From: Terana coerulea
Taxonomy: Eukaryota; Basidiomycota; Agaricomycetes; Polyporales; Phanerochaetaceae
Length of the DNA stretch: 64,000 nucleotides
Direction of reading: 5' to 3'
NCBI GenBank assembly: GCA_024811115.1
Contig: JAKOGH010000941.1
Location: 62,001-126,000 of the forward strand
Part shown: positions 44,891-58,732 of the stretch, in pieces
Layout of the letters: every line of letters begins with the position of its first letter
How positions within the stretch are numbered: the first letter of the stretch is position 1
Translations under genes and position numbers: made by a program
The notes under the pieces: generated by a model
Seen by the model: only the letters and a program-made list of their open reading frames with translations
The model's database searches: none
Told to the model about the DNA's origin: nothing

Positions 44891-44914
44891 TTATCCCATC
44901 TATCAATAATGATT

Positions 44915-45746
44915 ATGTCTTTTTTGGTTAAGGTTAAGGCCAATAAGGCTTTATCTAAGTTTAATGACATCAACTACTGTAAGTAGGCTGATGCTATTAA
45001 AGCCTTATTACAGTACAGCAGAGTTTAATTTCTGATTGAGGGCTATAGCTCTATAGCTGCAATGCCCAAACATGACACACCTTAACTTGGCTTTGCAGAT
45101 CTAACAGCTCCAATATGAGTTGAGATCACTGTGCAGGCTATGTAAGAAGATAAGAATGACAAAGTGCTAAGCTTAATCTAGCTTTATATGGCAGCTAACT
45201 TTAAGCACTACATGAATGATAAAGCAGAAGCCTTGAAAGCCTGGAATTCTTTTAAGGCTAAGTATGAGAAGCCTAGTGTAATTGGTGCCTTTGTAGTGTT
45301 CTAGAAACTGTTTAACGCAGTTATTTCAAAACAGTCTGTGATTAAACTGCAGATCAACGTTATAATTGAAGCTTTTGCTTAGATCAACAACACTAGTATC
45401 ACTATCTCAAAATAACTTCTTGCCCTCTTCATCATCAACTTCATATCTAAGTCATTCCAGACAATCGCTGGCACTATTTCTGCAACTACTGTGGATTTGA
45501 CTAAGCTTAAGCCAAGCAATGTCAAGTCTAAGATTGTTGAAGAAGAGCAGCACCATGTCGCCAACAACACACAAATTGTGCATGTTTTCAATGCATTAAA
45601 GCACTTAAAGTATTGTGCTAAGTGCAAAAGAAGACAAATCACACCATCGAGCAACATTGAAAATGTGGCCAGCTATAAAGCAGCAATAATAACCAGCAGT
45701 CTAGCTCAAGCAGGAGTTCTTCCCAATAGTGGACCTTACTTTTATA
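44915..45746 (+). pseudogene. Copia B gag relic
   Basis: Starts MSFLVKVKANKALSKF, matching copia A gag (KVKVDKALLTF). It continues through a UBN2-type gag to AKCKRRQITPSSNIENVA and ends at the fold-back insertion. It has several internal stops. Confidence 0.75.
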
Positions 45747-47300
45747 ATACAATCTGTAGTAACGACTATAAAGTAATTGTGTTACTGCATATAGTAAATT
45801 GTAAAATGGTGTTTTAGTGCACAAATTGTAAAAACATTAACAGCTTAGTGTCAATATTTGTATAACTTTGTAAAACTTATATTGGCTATTGTAAAACAGT
45901 GTAAAAGCGCAGTTAGCTATTGTAAAAGTGTCATAAAGTGTTGTAAACTTTATATATTAATTGTTAAGCATTTAAAAGCTGTCTTATAAAGCGGATAACA
46001 ATTTAAAATCAAAGAATATTATTAACTAACAAAGCTTATACTTGTATAGATTGCATTGAGAGCTAATGCAATATATAAAATACAGTATACCTTCTTTATA
46101 CTTTGATAGAATTATTATATAGTCATATTATACTTTACTTCAATTTAATATAGATAATGCAGATTTATTTTGAATTATATTGAATTTTGTTTTAAGTGCT
46201 TATTATAATGAAGTACAGACTGATAGCTTCAAAAGAGCTGATTCTAACCATATTAGAATGACGGAAATTGACCTAGTAGTTATTGTGCAAAGTGCAAAAC
46301 ATTGAATGCAAACACTCAGTTTTTACTATACATACAATACTAAAGCCAGCTCTCCATATCCTAAAGCATATATAAAACACTAATTAAAGTGTTTTATTGC
46401 TTGACTTAGAGATAAACATAGTGGTTGTGTTATAGCAATAGATAACATCAAAAGATGCTTTGAGATATGAGTTAGCTGTAAAGTTCACTGTATAAGTATA
46501 CTCCAGTCTATTCATTTTAAATAACTTTTGTCGAATGTAAGGAAACAACATATATTATATGTTGATAATAGTAAGCTACTATTAGGCTAAATAATAAATA
46601 TTGCTCAAAGCTCTAGCAAAATCATTGCTTAAGATAGTTGACAACATATATTGTACTTGTTTATATATACGTATGTACATAGGCAATAAAAATCTGAGTA
46701 TATGTATCCAATGTTTTGCACTTTGCATAATAATTATTAGGTTGATTTTCGTTATTCCGAAATAGTTTAAATTAGCTCTTTGGGGCTATCAGTCTGTACT
46801 TCATCATAATAAGCACTTAAAACAAAATTCAATTTAATTCAAAATAAATCTGCATTATCTATATTAAATTGAAGTAAAGTATAATATGACTTTATAATAA
46901 TTCTATCAAAGTATAAAGAAGGTATACTGTATTTTATATATTGCATTAGCTCTAAATGCAATCTATACAAGTATAAGCTTTGTTAGTTAATAATATTCTT
47001 TGATTTCAAATTGTTATCCGCTTTATAAGACAGCTTTTAAATGCTTAACAATTAATATATAAAGTTTACAACACTTTACGACACTTTTACAATAGCTAAC
47101 TGCGCTTTTACACTGTTTTACAATAGCCAATATAAGTTTTACAAAGTTATACAAATACTGACACTAAGCTGTTAATGTTTTTACAATTTGTGCACTAAAA
47201 CACCATTTTACAATTTACTATATGCAGCAACACAATCACTCTATAGTCATTACTTTATATAGTAACACAATTACTTTACAGTCATTACTGCAGATTGTAT
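45747..47300. mobile_element. Fold-back / MITE-like element with about 565-base inverted arms
   Basis: 1554 bases. The ends are ATACAATCTG..CAGATTGTAT with TA on both sides (45745-45746, 47301-47302), as in Tc1/mariner-type insertions. The left arm (to about 46,310) and the right arm (from about 46,705) are inverted copies with small differences. The right arm has an extra short internal duplication near its outer end. The central 395 bases and arms have no transposase. It interrupts copia B gag. Confidence 0.88.
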
Positions 47301-47811
47301 TACAATACTTTGGCTCAAGTTTGTTCCCCCAGCAATAACAGCAACAATAATGGCAATAATAACAATAGTAACAATAACAATAGCAATCAGAAAGTAGCAA
47401 TCAGAGCTAAAGAAGAAGAAGGAGAAATAAAGGGAACAAAGATAATAACACCATAACTGTATCTAGCATAGAGATCATATAATTACCTACTGTATCATCA
47501 TCTTCTTTAAAATTGATTACTGTTTCTTTGTACTCTGTGCGTGATAAGAAAGTCAATTGGGTGATTGACTCAGGTTGCACCAGTTATGTCACTGATGATA
47601 AACAAAATTATGTCTAGTATTATGACTTTTCCACACTAGGTTTAGCAAAAACAGCAGGAAAAAAACAAACTTTAAGCATTCTTAAATATAGCACAGTAGT
47701 CCTACAGATATAAGTCAATGGCAATAATTGTCATATTATTTTGCACAGAGTGCTCTATGTTCCCAGCCTTTGCTGTAGAAATTAAGCATAATATCAGAGT
47801 TAACTCCATCT

Positions 47812-48791
47812 GTCACAGACGGACATGCATATATAGTATTATTTTTCATTTCCTCGCATTTATTTAGCACAAATACACAGCCCTGGTAGCAGCCTTAGAA
47901 CCTTTGGATGTTATTCTGAAGTTCCGGCGCTTAGCACCCAAATCCAATTCAATTCTTCTCATGCTCTGCTACGATTTCCCTCAGCGTTAATCTACAGCCG
48001 CTTAGAGTGTAACATCAAGTCACGGGATATGCTACCAAGTTGTCACACAGCGTTACAAGACGCTAGATCAGTTTGCCATGTGCTTATCGCATGGACATCA
48101 GGGATATGCCTTATACCTGACATAGGATTCAGAACTCTGGTCTGAACTGTTCTAGACTATGACTTCAGTATGATGTTAGTATGACATCACACTCAGAGTG
48201 TACAGTAGCTCGATTAGGACATCTAGATAGTGTTGATGTTAGCATGATAGCTAGGTCAGATTTGATAAGGGAGTTAGAGCGCCAGATGCTCCTGGAGCCT
48301 TAGGCAGACATCACCCGACTGTATCAGTCAGCATATGGTATTAGAGGTCTTAGATAGTGTCTGGGGTCCTCTACATGTATATAAGGAGGGCTGGTCTATG
48401 GGCTAAACCCCAGACTCAACAACATCGTTGATTCATACCCACTCTACTAGCTCTGCTCAAGTCCCTCTGCTTTCTCCACCTATTTCAAGTCATCCCAGCA
48501 GGTGAGTATTGTAGTTTTGTGATAGCTCTCGGACTTTTAGCACTCAGACTCTCCTGCCTTGCTCTTCATCTCGACCATTTGGTCATCGAAACAATATATG
48601 TATTCCATATACTGTATATCATTGCAATGCTAACTTAGTCAGTAAGGGCAAGTATTGGCACCTGCCTGCCTGTTTTGTGAGGTCTATTGAAAGTTAGCCC
48701 TTGTTGCCCTCCTCATACATATTTTATCATCTATTCATCATCTACTCTAATCTGCTTATGCTGGTTACACATTGAGCTTGTCTCTGCAACA
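47812..48791 (+). mobile_element. Solo L1 LTR with nested L2 LTR
   Basis: An L1 LTR in plus orientation with a perfect target duplication CCATC (47807-47811, 48792-48796). It begins TGTCACAGACGG and ends CTGCAACA. About 420 bases without the nested L2. Confidence 0.9.
47968..48524 (+). mobile_element. Solo L2 LTR nested in an L1 LTR
   Basis: A 557-base L2 LTR with target duplication GCTCT (47963-47967, 48525-48529). The first bases are mutated, but ATTTCCCTCAGCG and the TGTATATAAGGAGGG box are clear. Confidence 0.9.
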
Positions 48792-48796
48792 CCATC

Positions 48797-49058
48797 ATTT
48801 GTATTGCATAACAGTAGGGATTTGCCCAGGCAGTGTGTTATGCATTACTTGCAGGCCTATTTAAAGCAATATATATTGCAAACCCACTCTGTGCCTTGTT
48901 TGGCATGCACAGCATTTTTATATTGAGCCAGAAGCTATGTGGCCTGCTAGATAATAAATACATTTTGGTTTACTTACCTTTTCCGGAGCTCCAGCAAAGT
49001 GGCGCAAGCCTTGCAGTATGCAATCGGCTGAGTTTCAACCATATTAATATGGCGATAG
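48797..49058. other. Host sequence between two LTR insertions
   Basis: About 260 bases ending in GATAG, the target duplication of the next gypsy. It includes TTGCATAACAGTAGGGATTTGCC and TTATGCATTACTTGC words. I cannot assign it; it may be copia B remnant or another repeat. Confidence 0.3.
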
Positions 49059-52000
49059 TGTCAGCGGAGACACGCTTGACGCGTGACCAGAGCGAGCAGA
49101 TTGAGTGGATGTGAAATAGATGACAATATATGTGCAGGGGGGGCAACGAGGGCCAACTCCTAATAGACCACGCAGAACAAGCAGGCTAGTGCCAGTACTT
49201 GTCCCCAATGACCAAGTTAGCATTGCTATGCATACCTTGTCCCCAATGACTGAGAGGTTGAGATGAGGGACAAGGTAAGAGAGTCTCGAGTGCTAAGTGT
49301 CCGAGAGCATGAGAAGAATTAAGCCATGTTTGGGCACTAAGCGCTGGGATCATCGGAATAAAGTCCAAGGCTCTGGGGCTCCTACCAGGTTGTGTATCTG
49401 TGCTAACTAAATGCAAGGAAAATGAAAAACAACACCACATCTGCATGTCTGTCTGCGACATTACCCTCCTGTTAAAGTCCATCGTCCTCAATGGACTGAG
49501 TGCCTCAAATCTTCCCTCCTCCTATTCAAATTCTGGTGATCCAGTGTTAGTGAAGTTTTCTAGTGGTTGCCATCTAGTGGTTGCCATGGCAGAGTTGCAA
49601 ACATGGCAGTATTGATGCGTTGGGCTGCGTTGGGATGTGACTTATAGAATATCTCAATGGCTTCTGAGGTGTTCTCAAGGTTCTTTGCCAGTTCCTAGGA
49701 GTTGGAACCCGAGCTGTAGCTCTTCCATTTGACAAGGTATTGGAATTGCCGGCGAAAGATTCTGCTGTCAAAATTTCCTCCACCTCATACTCTTCTTCCT
49801 CTCCGACTGTGACTAGGGCTGGAGGCAGTGGTAAGACTCCATTGACTTCATTGCCCTTCCGGTGAGAGCCGGTTGACGTAGAATACATTGTGAATTTTCA
49901 GCACTATTGGTAATTTGAGCTTGTAGTCCCGATCACCTACTCTCTTCAAGATCTCATAGAGTCCCAGCTGTCTAGGTCCTAGCTTACAAGAAGCTTAATG
50001 CACCTGCACATTGTGGCTGTCCAGCCAGACTTTGTCTCCCGATGTCAAACACTCTGGATAGAGGAGTACTGGCAGACATCTCCTTTTTGTAGTTTGAAGA
50101 GCTGCTTCTGCATTCTTACGTGTTTAGGCCAATGGTTCTGTTCGAGAGTCTACTGCCAGTACGTTGCTGTGTCCTTCTGCTGAGATTGTGAAGTCTAGTT
50201 AGTAGCCATACAACATTACAAACGGTGATTGGCAATGAGCTGAGTGTATCCTCGAGTTGAGTGCAAACTCTGCAACTAGTATAAGCTGCGTCCAGTCGTC
50301 TTTGTTATTGCAAGGTAAACAGTTGTAGGTACTGCTCGATCTCCTGGTTAGCGCGCTCTGTCTGTCCGTTTGTCGAGGGTGATAAGCCGTCGTAAGCTAA
50401 CTGTTAATTCCCAAGTTTTTTGTACAGAGCCGTAATGACTTTGGCAGCAAACTGTGGGCCTCAATCGGATATGATTCCTCGTGGCAGTCCGTGAAGCCTG
50501 AAGAGTTCCTGTTCCAAATAACGAAGCAATTCCCTCTGCTGTTACTGAGTCATTTGGTGAGCACAAAGTGTCTTTGTTTGGTGTACAGGTCAACAATCAT
50601 TAGAATGGCATTGTAGAACTGTCTGTCCAAGCCTTTTGATGGCGGGAGTCCTGTCACCAAGTCTGCATCAACAATTTGCCATGGTCCTTCTGGTGCTGCT
50701 ATTGAAAGTGGATCGACTCATGGATAAGAAGCGGATTTGAATCATTGACATTATTCGCATCCCCACATGTACTGGTTAACAAGGTTCGCATTAGTAGCCA
50801 CCAGTAGTGTCGGCTCACAAGTTTGTAGGTTAGTCGCGTCCGCGGGTGTCTAGCTGTTCTTCTATCGTGACACTCTGCCAGTATCCTCCTCCGTATTTCC
50901 AAGTCATCTCGTACGTACAGCTTCCTCTATAATATACCAGTCCATCTCCTTCTTCCTATTTCTTCATTCCGTCAAGTAGTCATTGTGCACTTATCTTCTT
51001 CAACTCCTTCAGTGCCTCTATCACTGTTGCTTCTCTTCACCCTGCCTCTCTGATATCCTCCTCTATTGAACTCCCTCCTACCACTATACCTTCCATTGTA
51101 TCTAAGATGACTGCTGCGTTGATGGTTTGTGGGTGTCTTTAGAACCAACACTACCTATTCTTGATTATCTTCCCAGCATCTGGGATTCGGACGATGCACT
51201 TCGTGTCATTCGCGTTTGACTTGCCTTGGGACTTGCCTGAGCGATGGACTATTTTCATATGGAATCGCGATAGCCAGAGCAACTACCCGGCTTGTCAGCC
51301 GAGTTAGGTTCTGGGCTCTTGTCTAGTGTTCCAAGTTCTTTGTGATCCAAGTAGACAGTGACTTTAGGAAGTCCTTCTAAATGATGTTGCCATTCCTCCA
51401 GAGCTCTAACGATTGCCAACAGTTCCTTGTTGTAGATCTCATAGTTGCGCTCTGCTGGTGACATTGTCTCTGAGCAAAATGCTACTAGATGCATAAGGTT
51501 GTCGTCTTCGCTGCAATAGGACTCCTTCAGTTGTGAAGTTTGATGCATCTAATTTGATCTCTGTCTCTCTGGTTGGGTTGTATATTGCCAGGATCGGCGC
51601 TGTAATGAAAGCTTGGCGCGAAACCATCAAAGGCCTGACTGCTCCTCTAGTCTCCATTGCTAGGGTGTGTCCTTTTTGGTCAAGTTGTTTAGTGGGCATG
51701 CCCAATACAAAATCCTTCGATGAACCTTCGATAGAAATTCGCGAAGCCCAAGAATCCTTGTACATCTCTGAGAGTCCGAAGTGTGCCAGTCAATGATAGC
51801 TCGTATCTTGGCTGGGTTTATCCTACCTCTCCGGCTCGGATGACCATGCCCAGGTATTCGACTTCTTCCTTGTTGAACTCGCACTTCTTTGGCTTCAAGA
51901 ACAAGTCATACTTCTTCAGTTGTCACAGCACTTCATGCGTCGTCTCTCGGTGTGTCTCTGAATTGCTACTGTAGATCGAATGTTGTTCGTAGACAGCCAT

Positions 52001-55000
52001 CTTGTTTACTGCTATCAAGTTTGCAAAGATAGCGTTCATGAGTGACTGAAGGTAGCCGGTGAGTTCGTCAGTTTGAAGAACATGACTCTCGGCTTGAAGA
52101 GTCCTCTATTGGTAATGAATGCTGGTTTCCATTGATCTAACTTATGAATCCGAATGTTGTTATAGTCCCATTGCATGTCGAACTTTATAAAGACTCGAGC
52201 TCCCTTTAGCTTGTTGATGATGTCTGACACTAGAGAGAGTAGGCAGCAGTTTTTAATCGTGATCTCGTTGAGCTTCTGGTAGTCCTGGACTAGTCGTGGT
52301 TTGCCATCCTTCTTTTTAATAAAGAAGGCTGGGGATGCCATAGGATACTTAGAGGGAATGATGTATCCTTTGGCTAGACTCTCGTCAAGGAAAAATCCTA
52401 GCTCTTCATCCTCTGGAATTGACATCAGGAAGGCTTGGGTGTGCAGTGTTTCTGGAGCTCCTTCCTTAAGGTTGATGGTGTGGTTCCATGACTTGTGCCC
52501 TGGTAGTCGATGTGTGGCTCTTCTTCAGAGAATGCGTGAGTGTGGCAACGGTACTCCTTTGGGACCATTTCTTTGAAAGACCTTTGCCCTCACTTGTGCA
52601 ATTCCTCTTTGGCAATCTGCTGCAAGTAAGTGTATCCAGTGCGCATCCAGAGCTCCTCTTCTCCTTCCAGAAGTCCAGCTTTGACCCAACTTCACTGTGC
52701 TTTCCTGTTGGCTTCCACTCTCTGAAAGCGCTGCTCTGCCTCCAACTCCAGTGTTTTGTCTCATTAATCAACTTGCAGGTTGACTGATCTAAGCCAGGGC
52801 AATCCCAAGATGACGTCCTCAGGCCCTAGGCTTGTTATCAGAAAATCCCATTCTTGATCATAGCTGCTAATAACCAGTCGAAGCCTTGCGAAATGAGTAA
52901 TGGTTCGGCTTGGTTGGAACTCCCATCAAAGTTGTAAAGGGGCAGTTGGTGGGCCAACAGACTGAGTGTAAACTTGTGCTTTCGAGTGTAGTCTTTGTTG
53001 ACGAACAGTTCACTAGTGACGCTGTCTAGCATGGCCCGAATTTTTCACCTGCTACGTAAGCTGCAACTTGGAAGTGCTTCAACTGGTGATCTATCTCCTG
53101 AAGTTGGCATGAAGAAACCATATCATACATGCTACTTACAACATCTGGTACAGAGGGACTGATGCTACAAGCTCACATGCTACAGTGTCAGTGGAACTAC
53201 AGAACGGCGGGGTTGAACCTGTGCTAGTCGTCGGAGTTGAATCCTATGGGTCCGTGTTAACTACTAGTACTACAAAGGAAACGGTTTTCTTGGAACACAA
53301 CTGAGCAGAGTGGGACTTTAAAGACAGAGCTAAAGGAACTTGGGACAGCAAGAGTACATGTATAGAAGGGTCAGAGTCGGGGTCATTGTCTGTTTCAGAG
53401 CATGGATCTACATTCAGTATAGAAAAACAATTGAAACCAGGGAAACACGCTGGGTTCCTAGCAGCAGTCTTAGCTAAGAACCTTACAAAAAATCCCCTGT
53501 TACCTCATGAAGACGCGCCTCCAGCAACGCTACTGACTGTGCTAAGGCTGTCACCGTTGCCTCTGACACCGAGGGAAGAGCTTGACGAGGAGGAGTCTGA
53601 GATACTCGACAAGGGAGGAGTCGAAGTACTGACGCCACTGTTGACAATGGCCTTAGAGGTTCATTGCCGTTCGTGCTAGTCGCATTGACTCTTGCTGCTG
53701 GTGTCTCTGCTTGGCCCATATAGTGGGAGCGGCGTAATGCAGAGGTATGCCCCACTATATGGCAATATTGACAGATCAACCTGCAGTGAGGATAGGCTGA
53801 CACCGTGTGGTCCTTCGAGCTGCATCCAAAGCATCTTCCAGCCAAAGCTTTGCACCGAGGCTTGAGCGAACCCTAGTACTGGAGCCGTTGCCAAAATGTC
53901 CATGGCGTCTGGGTCGGCTGGCTGAATTGGGGCCGCCCGAAGTGAAATGTCGAGGCTCTGCAGTTGCTGTCAACATTATGGATCTAGGTTGATGCCCTTG
54001 CTCGCATGCTCACTTTGCATCTTGCTTGCGCTTCCTTTGTCGATGTCCTATGCTGCCTCGACAACACACATTAGAGTCGAAGTGTCTTTGCCTGTCTCAG
54101 CGATGCAGTCCTTGACATAGGTAGACAAGTGCTTCTTGTACCGGATGTGTTTGTCCTCGTCACTAAGAGTGGTATGGCCCGCATGCTGGTAAAACAGCGC
54201 TTTATACTCCTGGGCTATCTTGTTCCCCATCCGAAGGGTGTTAAGAGAGGCTAGAGCATCTCCTGCCTCGTCCACTGTTTCAAACCTTGTCCTGAATGCG
54301 CTCAAGAAATTGGACCAGTCCGCGTATGGGGTTTCCCCTCTTATTAATGCTTCTAGGGTTGGGGTTGCCCAGATCGCTGTGCCTCCCACTAAGTAGTTCA
54401 TGCACGCTTCCACTCACTCATTCGCTTGGGTCTGATAGAAGTTTCCATGACCAGGTTTCCGTTGGTGTCGTATCGTTGGTGCTGAATCCGGTCACTCAAG
54501 CCTTCCTTTTAGTCTTGAGCCCAGACTGTGTAGGCTGCTAGAAATCAGCGTGCATCTTCTGTTGACTTTCTATTGTATGTCGCCAGCTTCGCACGTATCA
54601 TTTGGATACGGGCTATGCAGTAACTACTGCATTAACAATTGGCGGTGCCTGTGGTCCCTGTTGCGCTTGCACGGCCTACATGTTGTTGACATTCTGAGTG
54701 AGGTTGGCCACTTGTTGAGCCAAAGCCTGGACCGAAGCTGCTCGAGTGTCATTGGTTGAGCCATGGGTGCTAGTCGCGAGTCACGGGAGGTGGGGGGCGG
54801 AGGAGCTGTGGTGATGGATCTTGTGGAAGGAGGGCTGCTGGTGTGACTATTAGAGTCTGTGTGCGCCAAAGTGCTGGTTTGAGGTGTGAGCATGTAGAGG
54901 TTCTGGAGGAGTTCAAGGAATATGGGGCTTGGTAAGCTAGAACTTCCTGCTGGAAGTTGGATTGGTGGCTCTCTGGGGTGCTGTTCTACTTGAAGTTGTT

Positions 55001-55820
55001 GGATTTAATCTGGGTGTTCTCTCTTGTACACTGCCTTGACACCGGTGTAATGATTAGGGCACAATTATTAGTTGCACCTCTCGTAGATCAGTGGTTCATC
55101 GTGGTAGTCATATTGGTTGCTTGAGTTGTAGTAGTACAATCACAGCTGAGCAGTCGAACTGCTGCGTGGGGCTGCTTCTTCAGACACGTTGGCAATGAGT
55201 AGAGTGCATGTGGACCTCCTCGCACACAGTGGGAACTCCAAAGTTCACCGCACTGGTGTCCTGCTTAATTGCAGTACAGTAAGGGAAAAGGATGAAAGGG
55301 AGTGAGCAGAGTTTCAGTGGTACTGTATCTTTGGACTGTTAGTGCCTGTGCTTCACAGAGGTTCAATCAGACCAGTGCAGTTGGGAGATCTTGATCTAAT
55401 GTTGCGAAGACATGCTCGACAGCGTGATCGAGTGAAGCGGATCGAAGTGGATGTGGAATAGATGACAATATACGTATGAGGAGGGCGACAAGGGCCAACT
55501 CCTGGTAGACCTCACAGAACGAGCAGGCTAGTGCCAGTACTTGTTTCCAATGACCAAGTTAGCATTGCTATGATGTACAGTACATGGAATACATACCTTG
55601 TCCCCAATGACCAAGAGGTCGAGATGAAGGACAAGGCAAGAGAGTCTGAGTGCTAAGTGTTCGAGAGCGTGAGAATAATTGAGCCGTGTTTGGGCGCTAA
55701 GCGCCGGGATTATCGGAATGAAGTCCAAGGCTTTGGGGCTACTATCAGGCCATGTATTTGTGCTAACTAAATGCAAGGAAAATGAAAAATACTACTACTT
55801 GTGCATGTCCATCTGCGACA
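49059..55820 (-). mobile_element. Chromodomain Ty3/gypsy element, minus copy, dead
   Basis: The same family as the element at 34586. LTRs are 49059-49460 and 55400-55820, with a perfect target duplication GATAG (49054-49058, 55821-55825). It is 6.76 kb, without foreign insertions, and serves as the empty-site reference for the solo LTR and SINE in the other copy. Confidence 0.93.
49461..55399 (-). pseudogene. Gypsy gag-pol relic, minus copy
   Basis: Gag begins about 54,893 and the capsid-like domain is 54,413-54,048 (LSAFRTRFETVDEAGDALAS). A zinc-knuckle region follows (CQYCHIVGHTSALRR, last Cys lost; about 53,790). Reverse transcriptase is open from 52,425 to 52,036 (FFIKKKDGKPRLVQDYQKLN). 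The YxDD site at about 51,990 is deleted and mutated. RNase H, with SPEPN-like linkers, is at about 51,765-51,255. The integrase zinc region (LTYKLVSRHYWWLL) is at about 50,850-50,760 and the core to 50,100. A chromodomain is at about 49,830-49,580 (EEEYEVEEILTAE). Frameshifts and stops throughout. Confidence 0.88.
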
Positions 55821-55825
55821 GATAG

Positions 55826-57843
55826 CACAGGGCACATTAATAGCAGCCTTTTGGGCCCTTTAGATCTAATCTCAGATACACAGATCACTTGATTAGACTG
55901 CTTGTATAATATGACACACTCTGAGTGTTTGTCTACCTTCAATTGAACTTTAATTACATGCCTGTGCTTATTGGTGCAACTTTCTACCCCTTAATTACCA
56001 TATGTAGAAATATCCCACCTTTTGCTGCTTTCTGCCTTTTCCTTGCAGTTCTTCAAGCTCTATTGCATGCCTATGGGCATTATAAGCTTATAATGAATTT
56101 GTTATATTACAGTAGCATATATATTACTTTTGTGGCAAATAGAAGCCTGTAGAGGTACTGAATAGACTATTTAGCTTTTCAAAGTTTGGAAAGTACAAAT
56201 ATCTTCTATTAAGCTGTAACAAAATGTTAAAGCATAGAGAGGTACATGTATAGTCTTTATAATGTACAACAAATCATTTTGTATCTGTCAGAGGCTCTAT
56301 AAAGGCCTACAAAAATGAGCCATTTAATACATCAATAATACAAAAATATTCCAGAGGCTTGTTATAGCTATGAATAGACTGGTGTCAAATTTAAGAGGAA
56401 CAGATGCGTTATAAGAAAGCTGGAGAGCATCAAAGACTGCCTCCTACGTTACATGATCTATAAATCATCTTAAAATGAAGGTATCTAAGAATTGCTATCG
56501 TATTTATGTTAGTGAACCACCTCGAGTATCTGTATCCAGATGGCTTAGGATATACACCAACATATCAGAGGTGCATACACAATATTTTTAGCAAATATGT
56601 TTTCAACTCCATATATCAGTGCATGCAGTTTCTCATTTAGAATGTGTTCAAACTGCATTATGGGCCTAATAAACCCTCTGCACAACTGGCTATGACTGTT
56701 CAGCTTTGCTGTAAATATTTCCAATTATACATTGTACTATTTACATAATCACTACAAGTTTTTATAGTAAGGAGGTAAGTATCCACATTGCTGAAATGCA
56801 GTAAATCTTGTCCATTCCTGAGAGCTATACCTAAACCTCCAAAAAGATCATCTGCGGGTTGGCATGAAGGTTAGTACAGTATTAGTAAGCTACAGATAGA
56901 TAGTATACTTTGATAAGCATCTGCTGGTATACTTTATATAGAGTTTTATGCGATGCGGCTATTTGTATAGCTAGGACAACATATAAATCTCACTGAAAGT
57001 GTAAGAGTTTCATATAATTACTTATTCAAAACACCGCTCACAATATATAGCATCTGAATTCTTTAGGAAATTGAATTATTTTACATATCCTACCATTTTC
57101 TAAGACTGTGATTCTATTCAAAGATACTTTGTGACTCTCCAAAGCCTCAATAGACCTTTATAAATAGTGTGAGGTGCAATTAAAGTAAGTGCTTCAGCTG
57201 TCAGAGAACATTGAGTTTGATTCCGAGGATAGCATATAAGCTTAGCTCACCTCTCACATCTTCCCTCACCTCTCATTACCTCACATGTACCCTTAGCAGT
57301 GCCAGCATCTCGTCAATGCTCTTTTACCATCAAATTTGGTGTTTTAAAAGAGTTGACACAGTTGCCATACGGCCACTATGGTCTATAAGGCCAACACAAC
57401 AGTTCAACACTGCAAATATCACTAGTAGCCACTAACACTCTGCAACATACCCTAAGAGGCTCTTGAAGAGTGCACGAGAAATGTAGGACTCATGCATGCT
57501 ATGTAGACATGCTATGCATGCACCAAGTAAGCACAAAGATCTCACATTACCTTGCCATCACTGCCATCTGCCTTCCCCATCCACAACTATGCATGCACAG
57601 CTTGTGGATAGTTTCTCTTGTATTAACACTGCGTTTTATTTCTTTTTAGACACTTGTTCTGTTTGCCAGTGCTAGTGTACCACTGTAAGCTAGATGAATA
57701 GTAACTGCAACACATATCTAACGTGCACCAACTTCCCTCTCCTTTTCCTATATACAAAGTCAAAGCTCTGCCACTATGACATGCAGTAACATTTTGGCTA
57801 CATCGCTGTAGCTAGATATGCTTGAGCTCACTATAAATGGCTG
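55826..57843. other. AT-rich stretch, nothing recognised
   Basis: About 2 kb with no open frame showing a motif and no similarity I could see to the other repeat families in the window. Frequent TATATA and short palindromes. Possibly old decayed transposon. Confidence 0.35.
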
Positions 57844-58406
57844 TGTCATAAATTTCCCTCAGCACTAGTCCACAGTGCTGAAAGTATAACATTAAATCAC
57901 AGAACATGTCACTAAGTTGTTATATAGCATTAAAAGACACTGGATCAGTTTGTCATGTGCTTATTGCGCAGTTATCAGGGATATACCTCATATGTACGTG
58001 GAATCCAGGACTTAGGTCTGGAACTGTTCTAGACTATAACCTCAGTATGATATCAGTATGGCATCATAGACTGATAGTGTGCAGTAGCTTAATTAGGACA
58101 TCTAGATAGTGTTGATGTTAGCATAATAGCTAGGTCAGATCTGATAAAAGAGTTAAAGCAGCAATATGCTCTAGAGCTTTGGTTAGACATTACCTGACTG
58201 TATTAGTCAGCATATGGTATTGGAGGTCTTAAATAGTGTTTGGGGTTCCTCTACACATGTATATAAGAAGGCTGGTCTGTAGGCTAAAACTCCAGACTCA
58301 ACAACATTGTTGATTCATATCTACTCTCCTAGCTCTACTCAAGTCCCTCTGCTTCCCCACTTCTTTCAAAGTCATCCAAGCAAGTGAATATTATAGTTTT
58401 GTGATA
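57844..58406 (+). mobile_element. Solo L2 LTR, older copy
   Basis: A 563-base L2 LTR. It is the most diverged copy: most CG sites are lost and the splice-donor-like CAGGTGAGT has become CAAGTGAAT. The flanks GGCTG and GATCT do not match. Confidence 0.85.
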
Positions 58407-58732
58407 GATCTATTAAAATAAGTACTCACTAATGGATGCTGCTCATTTTCTAATTATAAGGCTGAGTTTTGCACAGATACTGACCTCTTCTGTTTACACT
58501 TGAACAGACTGGTAGTGTGTGGATCTTCTCGCAGGTGGAGTTAAAAATCAAAATATGTGGAGATGTGTTCTTTGAAGACATCACACATTTCTAACTCTAG
58601 CATATGAAGTAGCCACACAATATCCTTGAGTGTAGATAACTTCTGCCCCCTTAGGCTGCTTGTAAACACTATGCCTTTGCAGTCATTTTGCTTTTAGCGA
58701 GAGTGAGCTTTATGAGCTATGCGAAATCATCC

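Larger units (their letters stand above)
33803..47811 (+). mobile_element. Ty1/copia element B, 5' part, with nested insertions
   Basis: A second member of the copia A family, plus strand. The LTR starts TGTCAAAATATAAGTGCC at 33803. It is split by MITE 3 (which itself contains a whole gypsy) and resumes at 43005, ending near 43,078. The extra upstream frame, gag and the protease motif WVIDSGCTSYVTDD (about 47,555-47,600) follow. Insertions: an L1 LTR (43896-44306) and a fold-back element (45747-47300). Integrase, RT and a 3' LTR are not found, so the element is truncated. Its right boundary is not defined. Confidence 0.75.

Noticed and set aside
48797..49058. Continuation of copia B pol across the L1 insertion
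   Set aside because: After the protease region the sequence no longer matches copia A in any frame I could follow, so I did not extend copia B past 47,811.
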